NCBI GenBank assembly: GCA_008921705.1
Contig: VFFE01009203.1
Location: 569,909 to 633,908 of the forward strand
Source of the DNA: Burhinus oedicnemus
Taxonomy: Eukaryota > Chordata > Aves > Charadriiformes > Burhinidae
Direction of reading: 5' to 3'
Length of the DNA: 64,000 bases
The notes under the pieces were generated by a model. It worked only from the letters and a program-made list of their open reading frames with translations, searched no databases and was not told the DNA's origin. Made by a program: the position numbers and the translations under genes. Positions 12,501 to 25,600 of this stretch are shown here, in pieces (within the stretch, counting starts at the first letter, position 1; each line of letters starts with the position of its first letter).

Positions 12501-14655
12501 AACACAAGTGCTTCCTCCGCAGTGGGGTCACCTGCTGCTCTGCAACTATTAAGTGCAGGCTGCTGCTACTATGCAGCTCTGGGGCTAATCTGTCTACGGG
12601 ATGTACCCGGATCACAAAAGTCTGTGGTCTGGAGCGGTTGGGTGGGTCATTGTCATCCTGGACTCTGAAGACGAACTGGTCCAACACAACACCAGGGCCA
12701 GGGCTGTGAGGCCCAACGTGGTGGTAATAGAGACGCCCTTCCACAATGTCCTGCTGCAGCCACTCTCTCACTGGCTTTTCATAGATTAGGGAGCTCCCTG
12801 CTAAACCTGGCACCCTCCTCCAAGAAAAGCCCTCATCTTCTTCCTCCTCTTCCCAGCCAGGAGGTGGCTGTGCTTGACGGAGGAGGAGCTGCCCAGCTGT
12901 GGGGCCAGATTCCACTGTGAAGAGCAGGATGGCATCCTGCGAGTCAATGTCAGTGGCGCTAAGAGCACGGGTGGTGATGGGTACTGTTTCACCCTCAGCC
13001 ATGGCCAGCCCTGTGTTAGCATTGAGTAGGGGTGGCTGGTCATCAGTGGGCACCAGGGTAATGGGAAAAAGGAACTCAACACGGTGGCGAGAGCCACCAT
13101 CTTCCAGCCGCAGCACCAGGTTGTCACTAAGCGGAGACTCACTGCCATCATGCTGGTAAATGACCCGGCCTGCTGCCAGCTCAGCCACTGTGAAGTGTTT
13201 ACGAGGGGCAGCAGGTGCTGGGGTGTCCTCCAGCAGAGTAAGATGGCCATGCCTCAGCCCCGCTACCACACTCACCCACACCTGCTCAAGGTCATCCTCA
13301 TCACTGATCACCAGGTTGGGGCTGGGACCAGGGCCTGACAGAGGCCGCGACTGCCCCTCATAGAGCACAAGGCCCGTGTTGCGGGTCACCACAGGTGCCA
13401 GGGTGTTCATGGGCTTTACCACAATCACGAAGGCAAAGGGCTCTGAGGCAGCACCCTCGGGGTCTAACACTTCTAGCTCAAGCTCAAAGAGCCGCTCCCG
13501 ATCCGAGTCCTCTGTGGGTGGCTGGTAGGCAATGCGCAGCTCCCTCACGTCCCGCTGGCTGAAGGAGGAGACAGGCAAGCTCCGGTCATCTGTGCTGACC
13601 ATGTGCCCCTGGCCAGGGCCAAAGGGCGAGGTGATGTTGAAGAGCAGAAGGTCTGGTGGTGACTCAGCATCCTCGGCCGCAAGCATGTCAGGCGTGAGGG
13701 CGGTGAGGACAAACTGGTCAACCTCCATCATGAGCATGGCCAAGAAGCTGGGTTTAGGAGCCACGTTCTCAGTCCCGGCCCGGATCCGCACCAGCACCTG
13801 GAAGTACTCGCGCTTCAGCAGCGCCCCACTGCCCGCCGCCTCCCGCAGCTCAGCCACCAGCGGCACCAGGTCACGGTTGGGGGAGCCGCCGGCTGCCGTG
13901 TGCCGGTAGCGCAGCCCCAGGCGCAGGAACTCCTCGCAGTCCCACATCGAGGCGGGCACCGGGCCGCCCCCCGCCGCCTCCCCACCCGCGGCCACGGGCG
14001 CCGGCCCCGCCGCCGCTGGGGGATAGTTGAGGATCTCTCCGTACCGGGGCAGCCCGGTCAGCGGCGGCAGCAGACCCACCCGGCAGCGCTGCCGGCCCGG
14101 CTCGAAGGCGAACTCCAGGCTGCGGGCGTCCAGCGGGTTGCTAGTGCCCCGCAGGCGCTCGACGGTGAGGGGCAGGTTGCGGGTGACGATCTCCAGCTGG
14201 GTGAAGAGCACCTCCACCTCCAGCACCAGGGGCAGCACCAGGGCGCGGCTCGGCGAGTCGTAGCGCAGCTGCAGGCGGACGCGGTCCCGCGCGGGGCTGC
14301 GGCCGCCCAGGTGGGAGTACTGCACCTCGCGGGGCCCGAAGTCGCAGGGGAAGCGCCTGGGGCTCAGGCGGCCCGGGCGTTGCCACAGCGGGTCCTCGTC
14401 CAGCACGGTGAGGTGGCACCGGTCCCCCGGCTGCACCTGCAGCACCAGGTCCCGCGCGGGGTCCAGCCAGGCGGAGCGGCCCAGGGGCACCCGCAGCCCG
14501 CGGTTGGCCACCACGACGGGGGCCGCCTCCGGCGCCCAGGGCGAGGAGACCGCGGCGCTGCCTGGCGGCGGCTCCGCCGCCCCCACCCCGACGCAGCTGG
14601 CCAGTAGCAGCAAGCCGGCCAGCAGCCGCCGCGGCGCGGTGGGGAGAACCTGCAT
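9504..14655 (-). CDS. FREM2: FREM2 exon 1: signal peptide, N-terminal domain and CSPG repeats 1 to 12 (part)
   Basis: This exon encodes residues 1-1717 of FRAS1-related extracellular matrix protein 2, an epithelial protein that acts with FRAS1 and FREM1 in the sublamina densa of basement membranes; loss in mammals causes Fraser syndrome or cryptophthalmos (family knowledge). Visible: a signal peptide (about 1-27, hydrophobic core [10 protein letters not shown]); an N-terminal domain (about 45-295) with the FREM2-like stretch RFPCDFGP; then tandem CSPG repeats starting near 300, 418, 545, 690, 823, 937, 1060, 1185, 1297, 1417, 1527 and 1650. Each repeat closes with a motif such as PVDDQPP, PVDDEVP or PVDSQAP. 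Many N-glycosylation sequons are present. The last repeat is cut by the splice junction. The ATG has A at -3 and no upstream ATG lies in the first 215 bases before it. The exon ends AAG|GTATCA with one base of a split codon, which joins exon 2 in phase. No stop or frameshift interrupts it. The first 1.2 kb is very GC-rich. Full-length FREM2 is about 3100-3200 residues, so roughly half is here. Confidence 0.97.
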
Positions 14656-14839
14656 CGTCCTTGCCGGCAGAGCGAAGCGCCGGGAGTCCCCGGCAGCGGC
14701 GGCTGCGCTCCGCAGGGGCTGAGTGGCGGTCCCGCTCCTGCCGCCGGCGCAGCCCGTCCCGACCCGCTCGCCCCACGCACACGCTGCACTCTGAAGGGAG
14801 CGCGCCCCGCTCCGGAGGGGAGCCCCGTGAGCCGCGAGG

Positions 14840-14923
14840 CCCCGCCCTGCGCCTCGGGCTGACCAATAGGCATCGGCGGGGGGCGAGGCTCTCTAGCACG
14901 ATTGGACAGAGCTGTATGCCAAT
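14840..14923 (-). promoter_or_regulatory. FREM2: FREM2 proximal promoter: three CCAAT boxes and a GC box
   Basis: Within 84 bases there are three CCAAT pentamers: plus strand at 14863-14867, minus strand at 14901-14905 and plus strand at 14919-14923. A CCCCGCCC GC box lies at 14840-14847. They sit 185-270 bases before the FREM2 ATG. NF-Y binds CCAAT in either orientation, typically 60-100 bases upstream of the start of transcription, so I infer initiation at roughly 14760-14830. There is no TATA box, as usual for CpG-island promoters. Between the ATG and 14870 there is no upstream ATG on the minus strand. Confidence 0.65.
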
Positions 14924-15335
14924 CTTGCAAGCGACAGTGGGGACAGCCTCCCGCTCCCTCCCCCGGCCCCTCAACAGGTTGCTGAGGAGAAGGCGCCGAG
15001 GACGCGGCGGGGCGAGCCATGGCCGTGCGGGAACGGGGAGGAAGGGGGAGGCGGGGGGCACGGATCACCCTGCCGGCGGGGATCGCCTTGCCGGCAGCCG
15101 CCGCGGACCGCCCGGAGCCCCCGTGTCGGGGGGAGGGCGGTGCTGCTTGCCCAAGGCGGAGGAGCGCACCTCTGCCAGCCGCGGGAGCGCACCGCCGCTC
15201 CCCGCCTCCCCCGCCCTGAGCTTCCCCGCTCCCGCCTTAAATCCTGGCTCCCTGGGGCAGAGTTAGAGCGGGGCTGTCCCCGAGTCGCTGCCGGGGAGGG
15301 CTCGGGGTTTCCCTCCCCCTCAGGGTGCGGGGCGA

Positions 15336-15344
15336 CAGGTGAGC
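15336..15344 (+). promoter_or_regulatory. Consensus-like plus-strand splice donor in the CpG island (possible divergent transcript)
   Basis: The sequence CAG|GTGAGC is a near-perfect 5' splice site on the plus strand, facing away from FREM2, about 680 bases upstream of its ATG. CpG-island promoters are commonly bidirectional, and I recall a FREM2 antisense lncRNA symbol in human. A first exon of a divergent non-coding RNA could end here. Nothing else in the sequence proves such a transcript. Confidence 0.25.
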
Positions 15345-16576
15345 GCGGGGCGGCAGCGGCGGCGGGTTCCTGTCGGCGGCAGGAGCGGGGCTGCCCGAGG
15401 GCCGAGCCAGGCTAACGGGGGATGGGGGGGAACGGAGAGGGGAGGGAAAGGTGCCTGAGGGAAACCGGGGTGTTCCACGGGAGGAGAAGCGCCCCGGGGC
15501 TGCCGGCGGAGCGGCGGCGGGGGAGGGGGGTGTGTGTGTGGAGACCTGGCTGCCGGCACCGCCTTTCTTTGCGCCAGAAAGAGAACGAGTAAATATCTCC
15601 GGGGCAAAACACATTAGTTACTATCCAGTTTCATTCCTCGGAGGTGACTACTAGTCACAGCGGTGGGGGAATAAAAGCTTCACGGTACTTCTGCCATCTT
15701 GTGTCTGCAGTTAAAAGCATATTAAGAATAGCCTGAGCTTGCAGGAGTTATTTGCCTTTTAAAATTCCTAATGGCAGGCTCTGACTTTTTATTCATCTTC
15801 TCTCACAGCTGCTAAAATTGTTTCTTGTTAATGAAATGCGATCCACAGTCTGTTTTAAAAGAAGGTTTCTAACAATAGGAAAGCGAAAAATACTAAGGAG
15901 GGGCAGATTCAAAGACGACCCACAGCTGTTTGGAAATGACTTTGTGTAAATTTGTGGTGCTGTCTCTTAAAATAATCTTTGAAGTTATTCTTCGGTGGTG
16001 AAGCAACGTTATGGCATGAGATCTTGTTTTCTGTATGGAAAACTTGAATTTGGAATTTCAGGTGTGGGCACCGTCAGCCACATTTACACATAAGTATTCA
16101 TTCCAACAAGTAATTCAGCTTGGTTTGGGGTAGAGGGATATCGGTAGACATCTGTTCTACAAAACTGGATTATTGTAATTTGTGAGATACTCTTACATTC
16201 TATTATTGACATACCCGTGGAAAACTGCAGAAAGCTATTTTGTTAAGCAAGTCTCTACTGAATTATGGACTTGGATGCTGCAACTGCAGGAGACAGTAAT
16301 CCTGGGAGTTAGATATCTAGTAAATTAAGCAACACTAACACAATTTCTCTCCCCTTATGAGGCATTCACCCTGCATTTCAGCAAGTTAATGTCCTATTTC
16401 GAAGCCTCAAAGGAAGATAATTCAGTAGAAAAAGTTGAGCCTCAGGACCAAGGATCTCCCATAGTTTCACAAGCATGGTGTTAGTATCCATTCTTGTCAG
16501 AGATGACAATATTCAGGATGGAGTGATTGGAATTGCCTACATATAACAGTCTAGTGTCAAGTCCTGGATTCTGTTT

Positions 16577-16660
16577 TAAAACAAATAAATAAATTAAACC
16601 AAACCAAAAAAAACCCCAAAAAAACCCAAAAAACCCAACAACAAAAAACAAACCCAAATG
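16577..16660 (+). repeat. A/C-rich low-complexity tract
   Basis: The segment is built of AAACC-, AAAAACCC- and CAACA-like units with almost no G or T after the first bases. It could be the decayed tail of a retroposed element in plus orientation, but nothing recognisable precedes it. Confidence 0.85.
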
Positions 16661-19600
16661 ACCCAGCACAGAAATCTGAAGGCATGTCTGCCTGCATGGG
16701 CATGAATAGCTGACCTTATTAAAGAAATGTGTACTGTCTAAGTTTAATTCCAAATTCAGGCTGTAGTAAAATGAAGTTTTACAGAACCAATGTTCAGTAG
16801 AAATCTTCACATTTATTCAAGGGAGAAAGATTTTTCAAAATAGACTCCCTTTTGCAGAGTTTGCCGCTCAAACCACGTGTCTATGTGCGTATATGCATGT
16901 GTGTGTAGAGAGACAGTAAAAAAGAGTAATAAATCACAAATAGCATCTAGCTTTTTTATTTGTTGTTCTAACAGAAGAAAAAAATAAGGGATCTAATGAA
17001 AAGTGCACTTTTTTCAGTTTTTAATATTCTTAGGCTATTAGGGATAGCAGGTAAACATGTACCTTTAAAATATTTTCTCTTTAGTGATGATGTGTTTTGA
17101 ATCACATTTGTAACAGAGCAATCTCTTCTCTGTTAACTGTTAGAACAGTATTTGTTGTGATGTTTATCAAGAGATCATATCTGGGACATCTCTTTTCAAT
17201 TGGTAAAGAGAGTTAGAGAAATCTGGTAGATTAAGGAATAACTTTTGAAATACCTGTGTTGAAAGTGAATGGAGAAGGGCATTCCAACAAATAATTTTTT
17301 AAGAGATTTAGCTTCTTAACTGAAAAAAAAAAGAAAATGTCAAGAGAAGAGTAGCGAAGGGATGGGATTGACCCGTCACTGAAAGAGAAATTTCTTATTT
17401 TCAGTTGATACAGGGTCAGGTTCTTTGATCTCTATTGTCTCCATCGTCAAGTAGTAAATCTCCATGTACAAACAGCAGAAGTCCTCTATTTTTAGCAGTT
17501 GCTGTGTTGTCAAACAAGTCAATGAGCTCTTGTGCCACAGTCCAAGTACAAAGTGCAAGACGTGGGTCTTTTTTTTCTTTTCACAGCACAACGTAAAATA
17601 AAAAGGGCTCCAGATTATAGAGCTGATAAAAATTTTGAAAGGATTTTCCTTGGGTTGCTGACTGGTTGGCTTATGCCAACACTTGTGTTCAAATTGTACT
17701 TGAAGAAAATTCATTATGGCTAAATTCTGATGTAATGAATAAAGTGACTGGTATTTGACCAGAGAAACAAAGAGTCTACGTATCTTTGCATGGAAGCTTG
17801 CAGCTCTGCTATGCTACTACACTATATTTCTGAGTCTAAACAGAAACAGAAAGCTTTAAGACAAAGAATACCTGCTATTTAAGAGAATATTAATAAATAA
17901 AAGCATGCTCATGGAAATCTAGTGGTGAGTATTTCTTCTGAAATAAATTATCTGTGAGGTTTAGCAGGATAAATCTGTATTTTAGGACATCTGTTTATTT
18001 AAAAACGAAAGCAAATTGGTTCTTATTTTAAATGCAACCCTTTCTGAGGGCATCTGACTTCTGCTTCTGATGGTGGATCACAGATTTGTATTGCTTATTG
18101 AAACCCACACAACTCACAGTTCCTGTGTAAGATGAACAAGAGTTTACTGTTCACCGTCTAGGTATAAATTTATAGTTATCAAAGACTGCCCTCTGTTGAT
18201 ACAGTATAATCTTAACATCTTAACGGTAGCGAAGCCTGATTTTTGTTATTACATTACTTTTCTTAGGAGTTTTGTACTTAATGATGGAATTAATTCCAGA
18301 GATGCTCTTCAAATAAATCAGTAAAAATGAAATAATTTTGAGGGTTAAATACTGGGAAAGGAGACTAAATCTGACATACATATGTCAGGTGTTTTTAACA
18401 TTTTCCTGATAGCCTGAGTATTTCCCAACTTAAAAGTGTGAAAAGATTTGCCATCTCTTGCCAATGTATATTAACTGCCTTGCCAAGGAAATTAGGAGAG
18501 CAGGGGGAGAGGGTGGAAACAGCAAATAAGATTCATGGGAGCATTCAGAGACTTATTGGTTGTATAAGTAATTTTACTATTATATTTCAAATCTGAAGGC
18601 CACGTAAAAGCAAGGTGTACAGTACCTACTGCAGCACAGAGAAAACTGTCATCACTCACAATATAACAGACCAAAGAAAAATCCTATATAAATAGTCTGC
18701 TGAAACAGAGTAAAAATTTGAAAATATTAAATCAGCCAGATGAGAGTTTCAGTTCCCTGTGTGTTGCTGTACTTAACCAACAACCTTTCTGTTGCTTCCA
18801 TACTCACTTTTTCTTCTCTTGTTTGATTAATGATTTATTATGCAAGTGACTATTTATAAATTATTGGGCATAGTTTTTTGCCTGGGTATCTGCAAGAGTA
18901 TTGCTAAACTGTAACTCTCAGTCATCCTTTTTCTGCCAACTATCTCAAAAGGCAGATAGCCAGCTCAAGAATCCTCTCTCCTCTTCCTGAGGTGTCTTCT
19001 TCACCATCACACTCTGTAAATGTAGTGTTGTCTTGAACCTCTTCTCTATTTCTTTCATGACTTCTGTTTCAGTCCAAATATCTGTTGCCCTGCAGGCAGA
19101 GATGTTCCTGAAGAGTCCAACACCACTAAATCTTGCATCCATAGTTTTCTTTCCCTTTGCCTCAGGCAAATCTTTCCCTTGTAGTGTGAAGAAATTTCAC
19201 TGGCTTCTGTCAGGATAAGGTTTCAAGACTAGTGAAACTCTTATACAGTCTGTTCTCAAAACTGTTTTCTGTTGATGCTGGGATGAGTGTAATGTTGGTT
19301 TCTACATTTCATGTACCTATAGTAAATGTGACCACATGACCCAGCCAACACTCACTCCAAAACTCAATCCAAAATTGCCCTGCACGTTTCTAAAGCTCTT
19401 CTTAGACTTTTGTCTTGGTATCTTATGATGTTTCTTCTGCTGCTCCCCCAGTAATTGTTTTCACCTGCCTAGCACTGGCACCCTGCCCACCCTCCATGTC
19501 TCTAGTGCTATTTTTACTTTAACCTCAGCTCTTTGAAAAGCTACTTTTCAAGTCAACCTTCTTCAAGCTCATTCCCACTTTAGATGTCATCAGAAGCAAT

Positions 19601-22600
19601 GTGTTTTCCTTTACGTTTTTTCTCCTCTGCCTTTTGATCACTCTTACTTTTTGTTTCAAAGCCAAAATACAACTTCTTGATCTCCTATTAGCAATGAGAA
19701 AAGACTTGGTAATTTAGTTGAGTAAATAAGTAGTTCCATCAAGCTTCCTTACCTATGGTTTATGTCTTGTGCTTGGACTCTTTGAAGTTTTTTTACTGTG
19801 ATTATGGAATTTATAATGTTACTTTTAAATGTACACTGAAAAACACACACATGTTCTTTGATGTGTAGTGAAGGAAACAATAAGGACACTATAAGCAACA
19901 TAGCTGTTTTCAAAAAATATTTAGGGGTGAGGACTTTTTGAGTCCTCTCTCAGATTTCCCTGGGATGAAATTCATGAGTGGTTGGAAAAGTTCTTGACAG
20001 GAACTGACCAAATGCTGTCACCAATGACAATGACAAGTTCATCTCAACATTCAATCCAGAATAGGTACGTGTTGGTATGTGTATGTATTGTGTTAGACTA
20101 TATTTATGTAAATTATAATTATAACTGAAATGGTGTATCAACAAGGAATTATTGGTAAGACATTTGTTACCTATAGGTAAATACTTAATAGCTGGTGGAG
20201 GTCAACACAGTCAAATCTTGCATGTTTATACATTTATCTGAAGTACCAATATTTTAATTTTATTTTCTTTTTATAAACTTTAAACTGTGTCTATAGTGGT
20301 TATCTACTCTAATTTATATTGCCATATTTTAATTACCAATCACTAAAATTCCAGTACAGTCAAGTGCTTATATATTTTATTAATGAATTAAGTAGGGAAA
20401 CATTCCTGACACCACTTTATTTGAAAAAGAAAACAGAATGGAAGCTACTTAGAGGGTAAGAGATCCAATCCAGGCTAATTTATTTAACTCCTCCTGTCCC
20501 ACAAATGCCCTACAAATGCATATTTTCTTGTTAGGACACACACAACATTGTTTGGTTTTGGGTTTTTTTTCTGGTAATACATGCCTGTTGTTAGAAAAAA
20601 CTGCACCAGAGAGTTATTTCCCTTCCTCTCTCTCCCTGTTCTTATACTTGCAGAAAGGATGAATAATGGCTTCTCAGGAAAGCTGTTTTGCGCTGTGGCT
20701 TGCGTGCATTTTAACATTTGCAATACAGGCATTTTATTAGTGTAGCCTCTGGAAAACATCAGTGACTGAGAGCAGGGATCACTTGGTTGGTGCTAGAGTT
20801 AACGTTATTCAGCTGATGGTGCAATGTTCTCAGCTGGATAGAAAGTGAGAGAGAATCAAATTCTAGTTTTCATGACAGAGTTGTTTATGAGTCCACATGT
20901 TTGATTTCTATATTAAGAACTATGAGTTTAAAAAGCAGGAGTTCAAATTAGTTTCATTCTACCACAGAGGGTAAAGGTGACTGAGGTGAAACTTTTTAGA
21001 GTAGTCCACTCCTTTCTATTGACTACCATTTATTTGACTGATAGTGGCGGTGTTCTGGCTATTATGATTTAAGTGTTACCCTCTTAAATAAGCAAAGGAA
21101 GACATGTACATAAAGGTAATATCTTTTAATAGATTTAATAGAAATTACTGGGTAAAAATAGAAAAGCCTTTGACCACATAAGCCTATCATCTCCTGGCCT
21201 GCCATAGAAACAGAGAATTAAGAGTATTTGCGCAAAATTTACTTTCTTATGATAAGTCTATGAATTAACGTGAGAGAGAAGTTGGGCAGTTCCTGTAGAA
21301 TGAAGCTGTGCATGCTGAAATTTCATTCAGAGGATGATCTTCCTCCATCATGGGTTAGAATGGTGAATCATTTTCTGCGTATGTTTCGTGTTTAGCTGAA
21401 CAATGAGTGGTGGGGAGAGAGTGTCTTGCACCAAGTACGTACATCGTATTAAGGTAGCTCATTCAGAGAGCCAATAAATTTTTCTCTAGAGGAGTGATCT
21501 TAGTGGTCTTTTATAACATGAGCATGATACTGTTGTTCTCAAAACAATTGCAGCAATATCTAGATGTATGTTACTATCTTTTTTATGTGTTTTGGATGGC
21601 TGCTGGTCTTGTGGAAGGAGGTATGTTTGTCTGTGGGTAAGGTGAATTGTTGATAACAGTGCAATAATTCTACAGCTGACAGACAATTGTATTTAGTAAT
21701 AATATTTAGAATTATTTGAATTCATCTGAGCCAAGATGTTGATTTTTGCCTATTAACAGAACTCTTTTCTATCAACTGAATATTTTTTATACACACCTAT
21801 AGTATAAACATGACATACTGCACATTTTATGTAGTATACAGTCATGTTCCACGGCAAAGATTGTTAAACTAGGTCCGAAACTTCAGTCAAACAAGCTGTC
21901 AGGTATCCCCAGACTGAATGCTTTTAATGATTCAGGACACTATGGTATGTGTCATAAAACGAAACAAATCCTTTTGAAGGATGATCCTGCCATCTCTATG
22001 TTGACCTTGGGTAACTATTAAAATTGCATATCAAAGGGTGAAGAAACTGTTGTTTAAGCACTTAAGATGCCCTTCACTGTAATTTTCTCTCTCCCGCTTT
22101 ATAAGAGAAATTTTACCTAATCTTTGTAGCTTCAGTTGTCATAACAAAACCACCCCACACAGGCAGTTTCATTGTATTATAATTCAAACAGTGTCACTGC
22201 CAAATACACATTTTGCTATGGCTATAAACTACTGGCCTTTATGTTAGACAGCCACAGGCTGCGAAGTAAATGAGAATGAAGCCTTAAGATTGTGAAGACG
22301 ACGAGAACCAGCATCCCCCCTCCCTTTTCATATCCAGTTAGTGACGTCAACCACTTACTATGTTTCCTTTCCCCATAGAGATTTCCCTAAATTAGCCAAT
22401 GTTAACTTTACTCCCATTTTGCACACAACTGGGATGAATAGACAGACATCTTAGCCTTTTGGGTGTGATACTGTGACTTCCACTCAAACAAACCTCGTAT
22501 TGTCTTCAATGAGTTTTGCCAAGATAAGAATCACAGGCAGCTTAAAATATGACGGATCAGGATTTTGTTAATGTGCAAGTCATATGGATGTAGGTGTCTG

Positions 22601-25600
22601 CTCACCTGCATGCCTATTATAATTAGGCATTTGTAACGTTGCAAGTTGAACTCCAGGCACTTCTGTAAATTTGTTTCAACTAGTTCTCCAGACTTTTACT
22701 CACATTCAAATGAACCATCAATTAGTGTCAACATATACCATGAAATAGGAGCTATTCTGGAGCAACAACTGTAAAACCTCTGGATCAAACTGATTTTACC
22801 TTACCAGTAATGCAGAAGGTGTTCGTCACAGACAAAACTCAGCAGCTAACAAGTAAGAATCCCATTTCAGGTTACAGCTCACTTTAGAGGGGAGATTTTT
22901 GAAGGCGTGGATAAGTACTTGATGCCTAACTTCATCTTTCAAGTGCCATAGACATTAACTGGAAGTCAGAGGACAGCTAAGCTTTGTGTTTGGAGAAAGA
23001 TATTTGCAGCACCGCCAGGGTACAAGTCTCTCTGAGAAAGGGGGCACCATGTACTCACCACAGAGTTGGGAAATGGCAACTGGCTGCCCTTAAACAGAAC
23101 CCCAAAACTTGTGCAAGGCAGTTTCAGGTTTTCCATCTCAATACATATGTGTAGAGTGCGAGAGGCAGAACATGACTGCCTAAGCTGAAAGATCCTTTGG
23201 TCCATTCCTCTTTTCAACTCAAATTTTGGAGTAAAATGAGTTTGTGGCATTTCAGTAAGGAGGCAGTCTTTCAACTATGCATTCAATAACCTGATATGAA
23301 ATGCATTCTGCATCATTCATCACCCCTTTTGACATAAAAAGACTGTATTCAGGCCATTTATTTTAGGTGTCTGACTTAGACCTTGCACTTTACTTCCTCC
23401 ATTGACCGTATGTTAAAAAAGGGTCTCTCAGCCCCGGTAGGAGGAGATTTGAATCACTGTCTTCATATTAGAAACAAAGAAATTTTGGCAACTGCCAGAC
23501 AGACACCCCACCATAGAGAGACTCCTCCTATAATCAGTGAAGGGAGATGGAGGTTAGAGCCATCTTGTCCTGTGAAAGATGTTTGAGAAGTGGCCATGTC
23601 CTTCCATCCCTGCTATGGGAAGGCTTAAGTTCCTGGCTTAGACTATGTGCTTAACTCCTAGACTGTCAAAATTAGGTATGACAAATGCCACTGCAGTTTA
23701 TCAGGCATTAAAAAGCCCTAAGCCTATTGGTTCCAGGGCTTCTATTTTTAATTCCTTTTAAAAAATATTTTTGAATGCACTTGCACAAGTTCTGCCATTT
23801 CATATGTACTCATATTTCTGAAGAGGCCAAATCTCTTCTTAAGCATCCTCAGGCTTGGATGTGATGCAGCTCTCTTTAGTGCTCTGATACGGAACGGAAT
23901 CCAAAGCGCAGGTGTTGCAGCTTGTTCAAAGGCTGGTGCTGCGACCTCTGAGATTTCTGAGCAGCTTGTTTACAAGAAAGTAAAAACAGTTAACTATCAG
24001 TTTCAAAACATTGCCCACCATTGTGATGTCCCCGTATTATGTGAGTTGGAAAGCCAAATTCATCCCTGTCAAGTCTACTGAAATCAAAGCTGCTCCAATG
24101 GGAATATGTTTGGCCAAATGGGCACAAAATAGAGAGCAAATAGTATTTTGCAGTAAGAGTTTCTGGACCCACTTAATGACAGACCACATGACATGCAACT
24201 ACCTTCCCCAGTCTTAAAAGCAGTTAGCTATAAAATGTCTTTTCCTTAAAAAAAACTATTTGCCATTAACAGGTCAATTAGCAAACATGCACTCACCAAA
24301 TAATGAGGGACGGGGTCAGAGGCCACCACTATCTGACCCTCCATAAAGATTACTCTTGCTACAGCACGTAAATCTGCAGTTAAGCAGGTAAGTCAAGATC
24401 TCTACCAGGGGCTACACAACAGCATCTCGAGACATCTTACCAATTGCCTTAGATAGCTAAATAAGTATTTCCAGTCAAATAACCTTAGTATTTGCAGTAT
24501 TTATGGTTTTTCCAACTATATTCAGGGAAGTAAAATTAGCAGCTTTATTTGAAAGACTCTCAGCTGGAAGGTGAGGTGCACGTGGTTGGTACACAGAGGT
24601 TTTTGAGCTGGGTCACCATCAGGCCTTCTGTGCTCCCTGTATTTCTACAAACAGTGCTGGGACCCTTACGGGGGATGGCTGCTTGAAATGCAGCCTGTGA
24701 TTACCCTGTACCTATACAAGCACCTTTGGATCTTTGCACCGCTTCCAGACATGGCAGATTTCCCTGCTACTGTTTCAACCCTTGGTCGTTGGTATGTGCT
24801 CATATGCCTTAAAAAACTACATAACTTTTTTCTTTTTTAAATGATCGGTTGACAGCCCATTATGGATTAAATCCCACACGGAAGGCCCAAATAAGCATTA
24901 AACACATCATATGTATCCATAGAAGAATTCTCCCTCCTTAGGGTCTCTCATCTCTGAAATCATTTGAGTCAAGCAAAATCTTCACAAAGCAAGTCACCAT
25001 TTCTGCACGCGGTATTCCAGGCCATTCATTTATACAACCTTAATCTCTGTAATGTGTTACTCTCCATTACATGTCTAGGTTTAGATTTGCTTTTCTGCCC
25101 CTTACTATACACTGATAAGAGGTCAGTAATGAACACAACCCAATGTTGCCCTGAGCGGTCACTCTTAGTTCAGAACCCGTTTAAATGCCCCAGAAAGTTT
25201 ACATTATTTTGTCTAATGAAGTATTTTGGATTCGTGGGAGTTAAATTTCTTCTATCACTTTAACTCATCATATTTCTTAAGTCTGTAACTGTTTAAGAAG
25301 TTTCTTATATATCTGTTTTTCTGTGAATACGCTAGGACTTCTCAGCCTCAGCGGTGAAGTTTTCAGCTGAGAAGAAACTATGTTTCTTTCTCAGATTTGA
25401 AACCAGCCAGTCCAGAATATTGTAAAACAATGGAAGCAATAACATAAATAAACAGTCCAAAAACACATAAAGAAAAAACACGTGTATGATACCTAGTGAA
25501 AAAACTCCCAAAGCATATACACAGATAATAAATCCCTACAGATCTCTATGAAATTAAATGTCACAGATCATGGATCATCCCCCGTGACTGCCTTGTTGTT

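Larger units (their letters stand above)
13750..15545. other. CpG island over FREM2 promoter, 5' UTR and start of exon 1
   Basis: This is a dense run of CpG dinucleotides and very high GC content, contrasting sharply with the AT-rich flanks. It covers the first part of exon 1, the presumed 5' UTR, the CCAAT cluster and about 600 bases further upstream. The far end (15417-15540) contains several G runs on the plus strand that could form a G-quadruplex, and a (GT)5 tract. Long ORFs in several frames on both strands here are a by-product of few AT-rich stop codons. Confidence 0.9.

Noticed and set aside
9892..13338. Many plus-strand and other-frame ORFs of 60-150 codons across exon 1
   Set aside because: All are shadows of the FREM2 frame.
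13900..14607. Plus-strand 235-codon ORF antisense to FREM2 exon 1
   Set aside because: Mirror image of the GC-rich coding exon; no domain and biased composition.
14141..15061. Minus-strand 306-codon ORF overlapping the start of FREM2 in another frame (and a 234-codon one at 14364-15068)
   Set aside because: Low-complexity A/G/P/R-rich translation typical of a CpG island, where stop codons are rare; FREM2 in the third frame explains the DNA.
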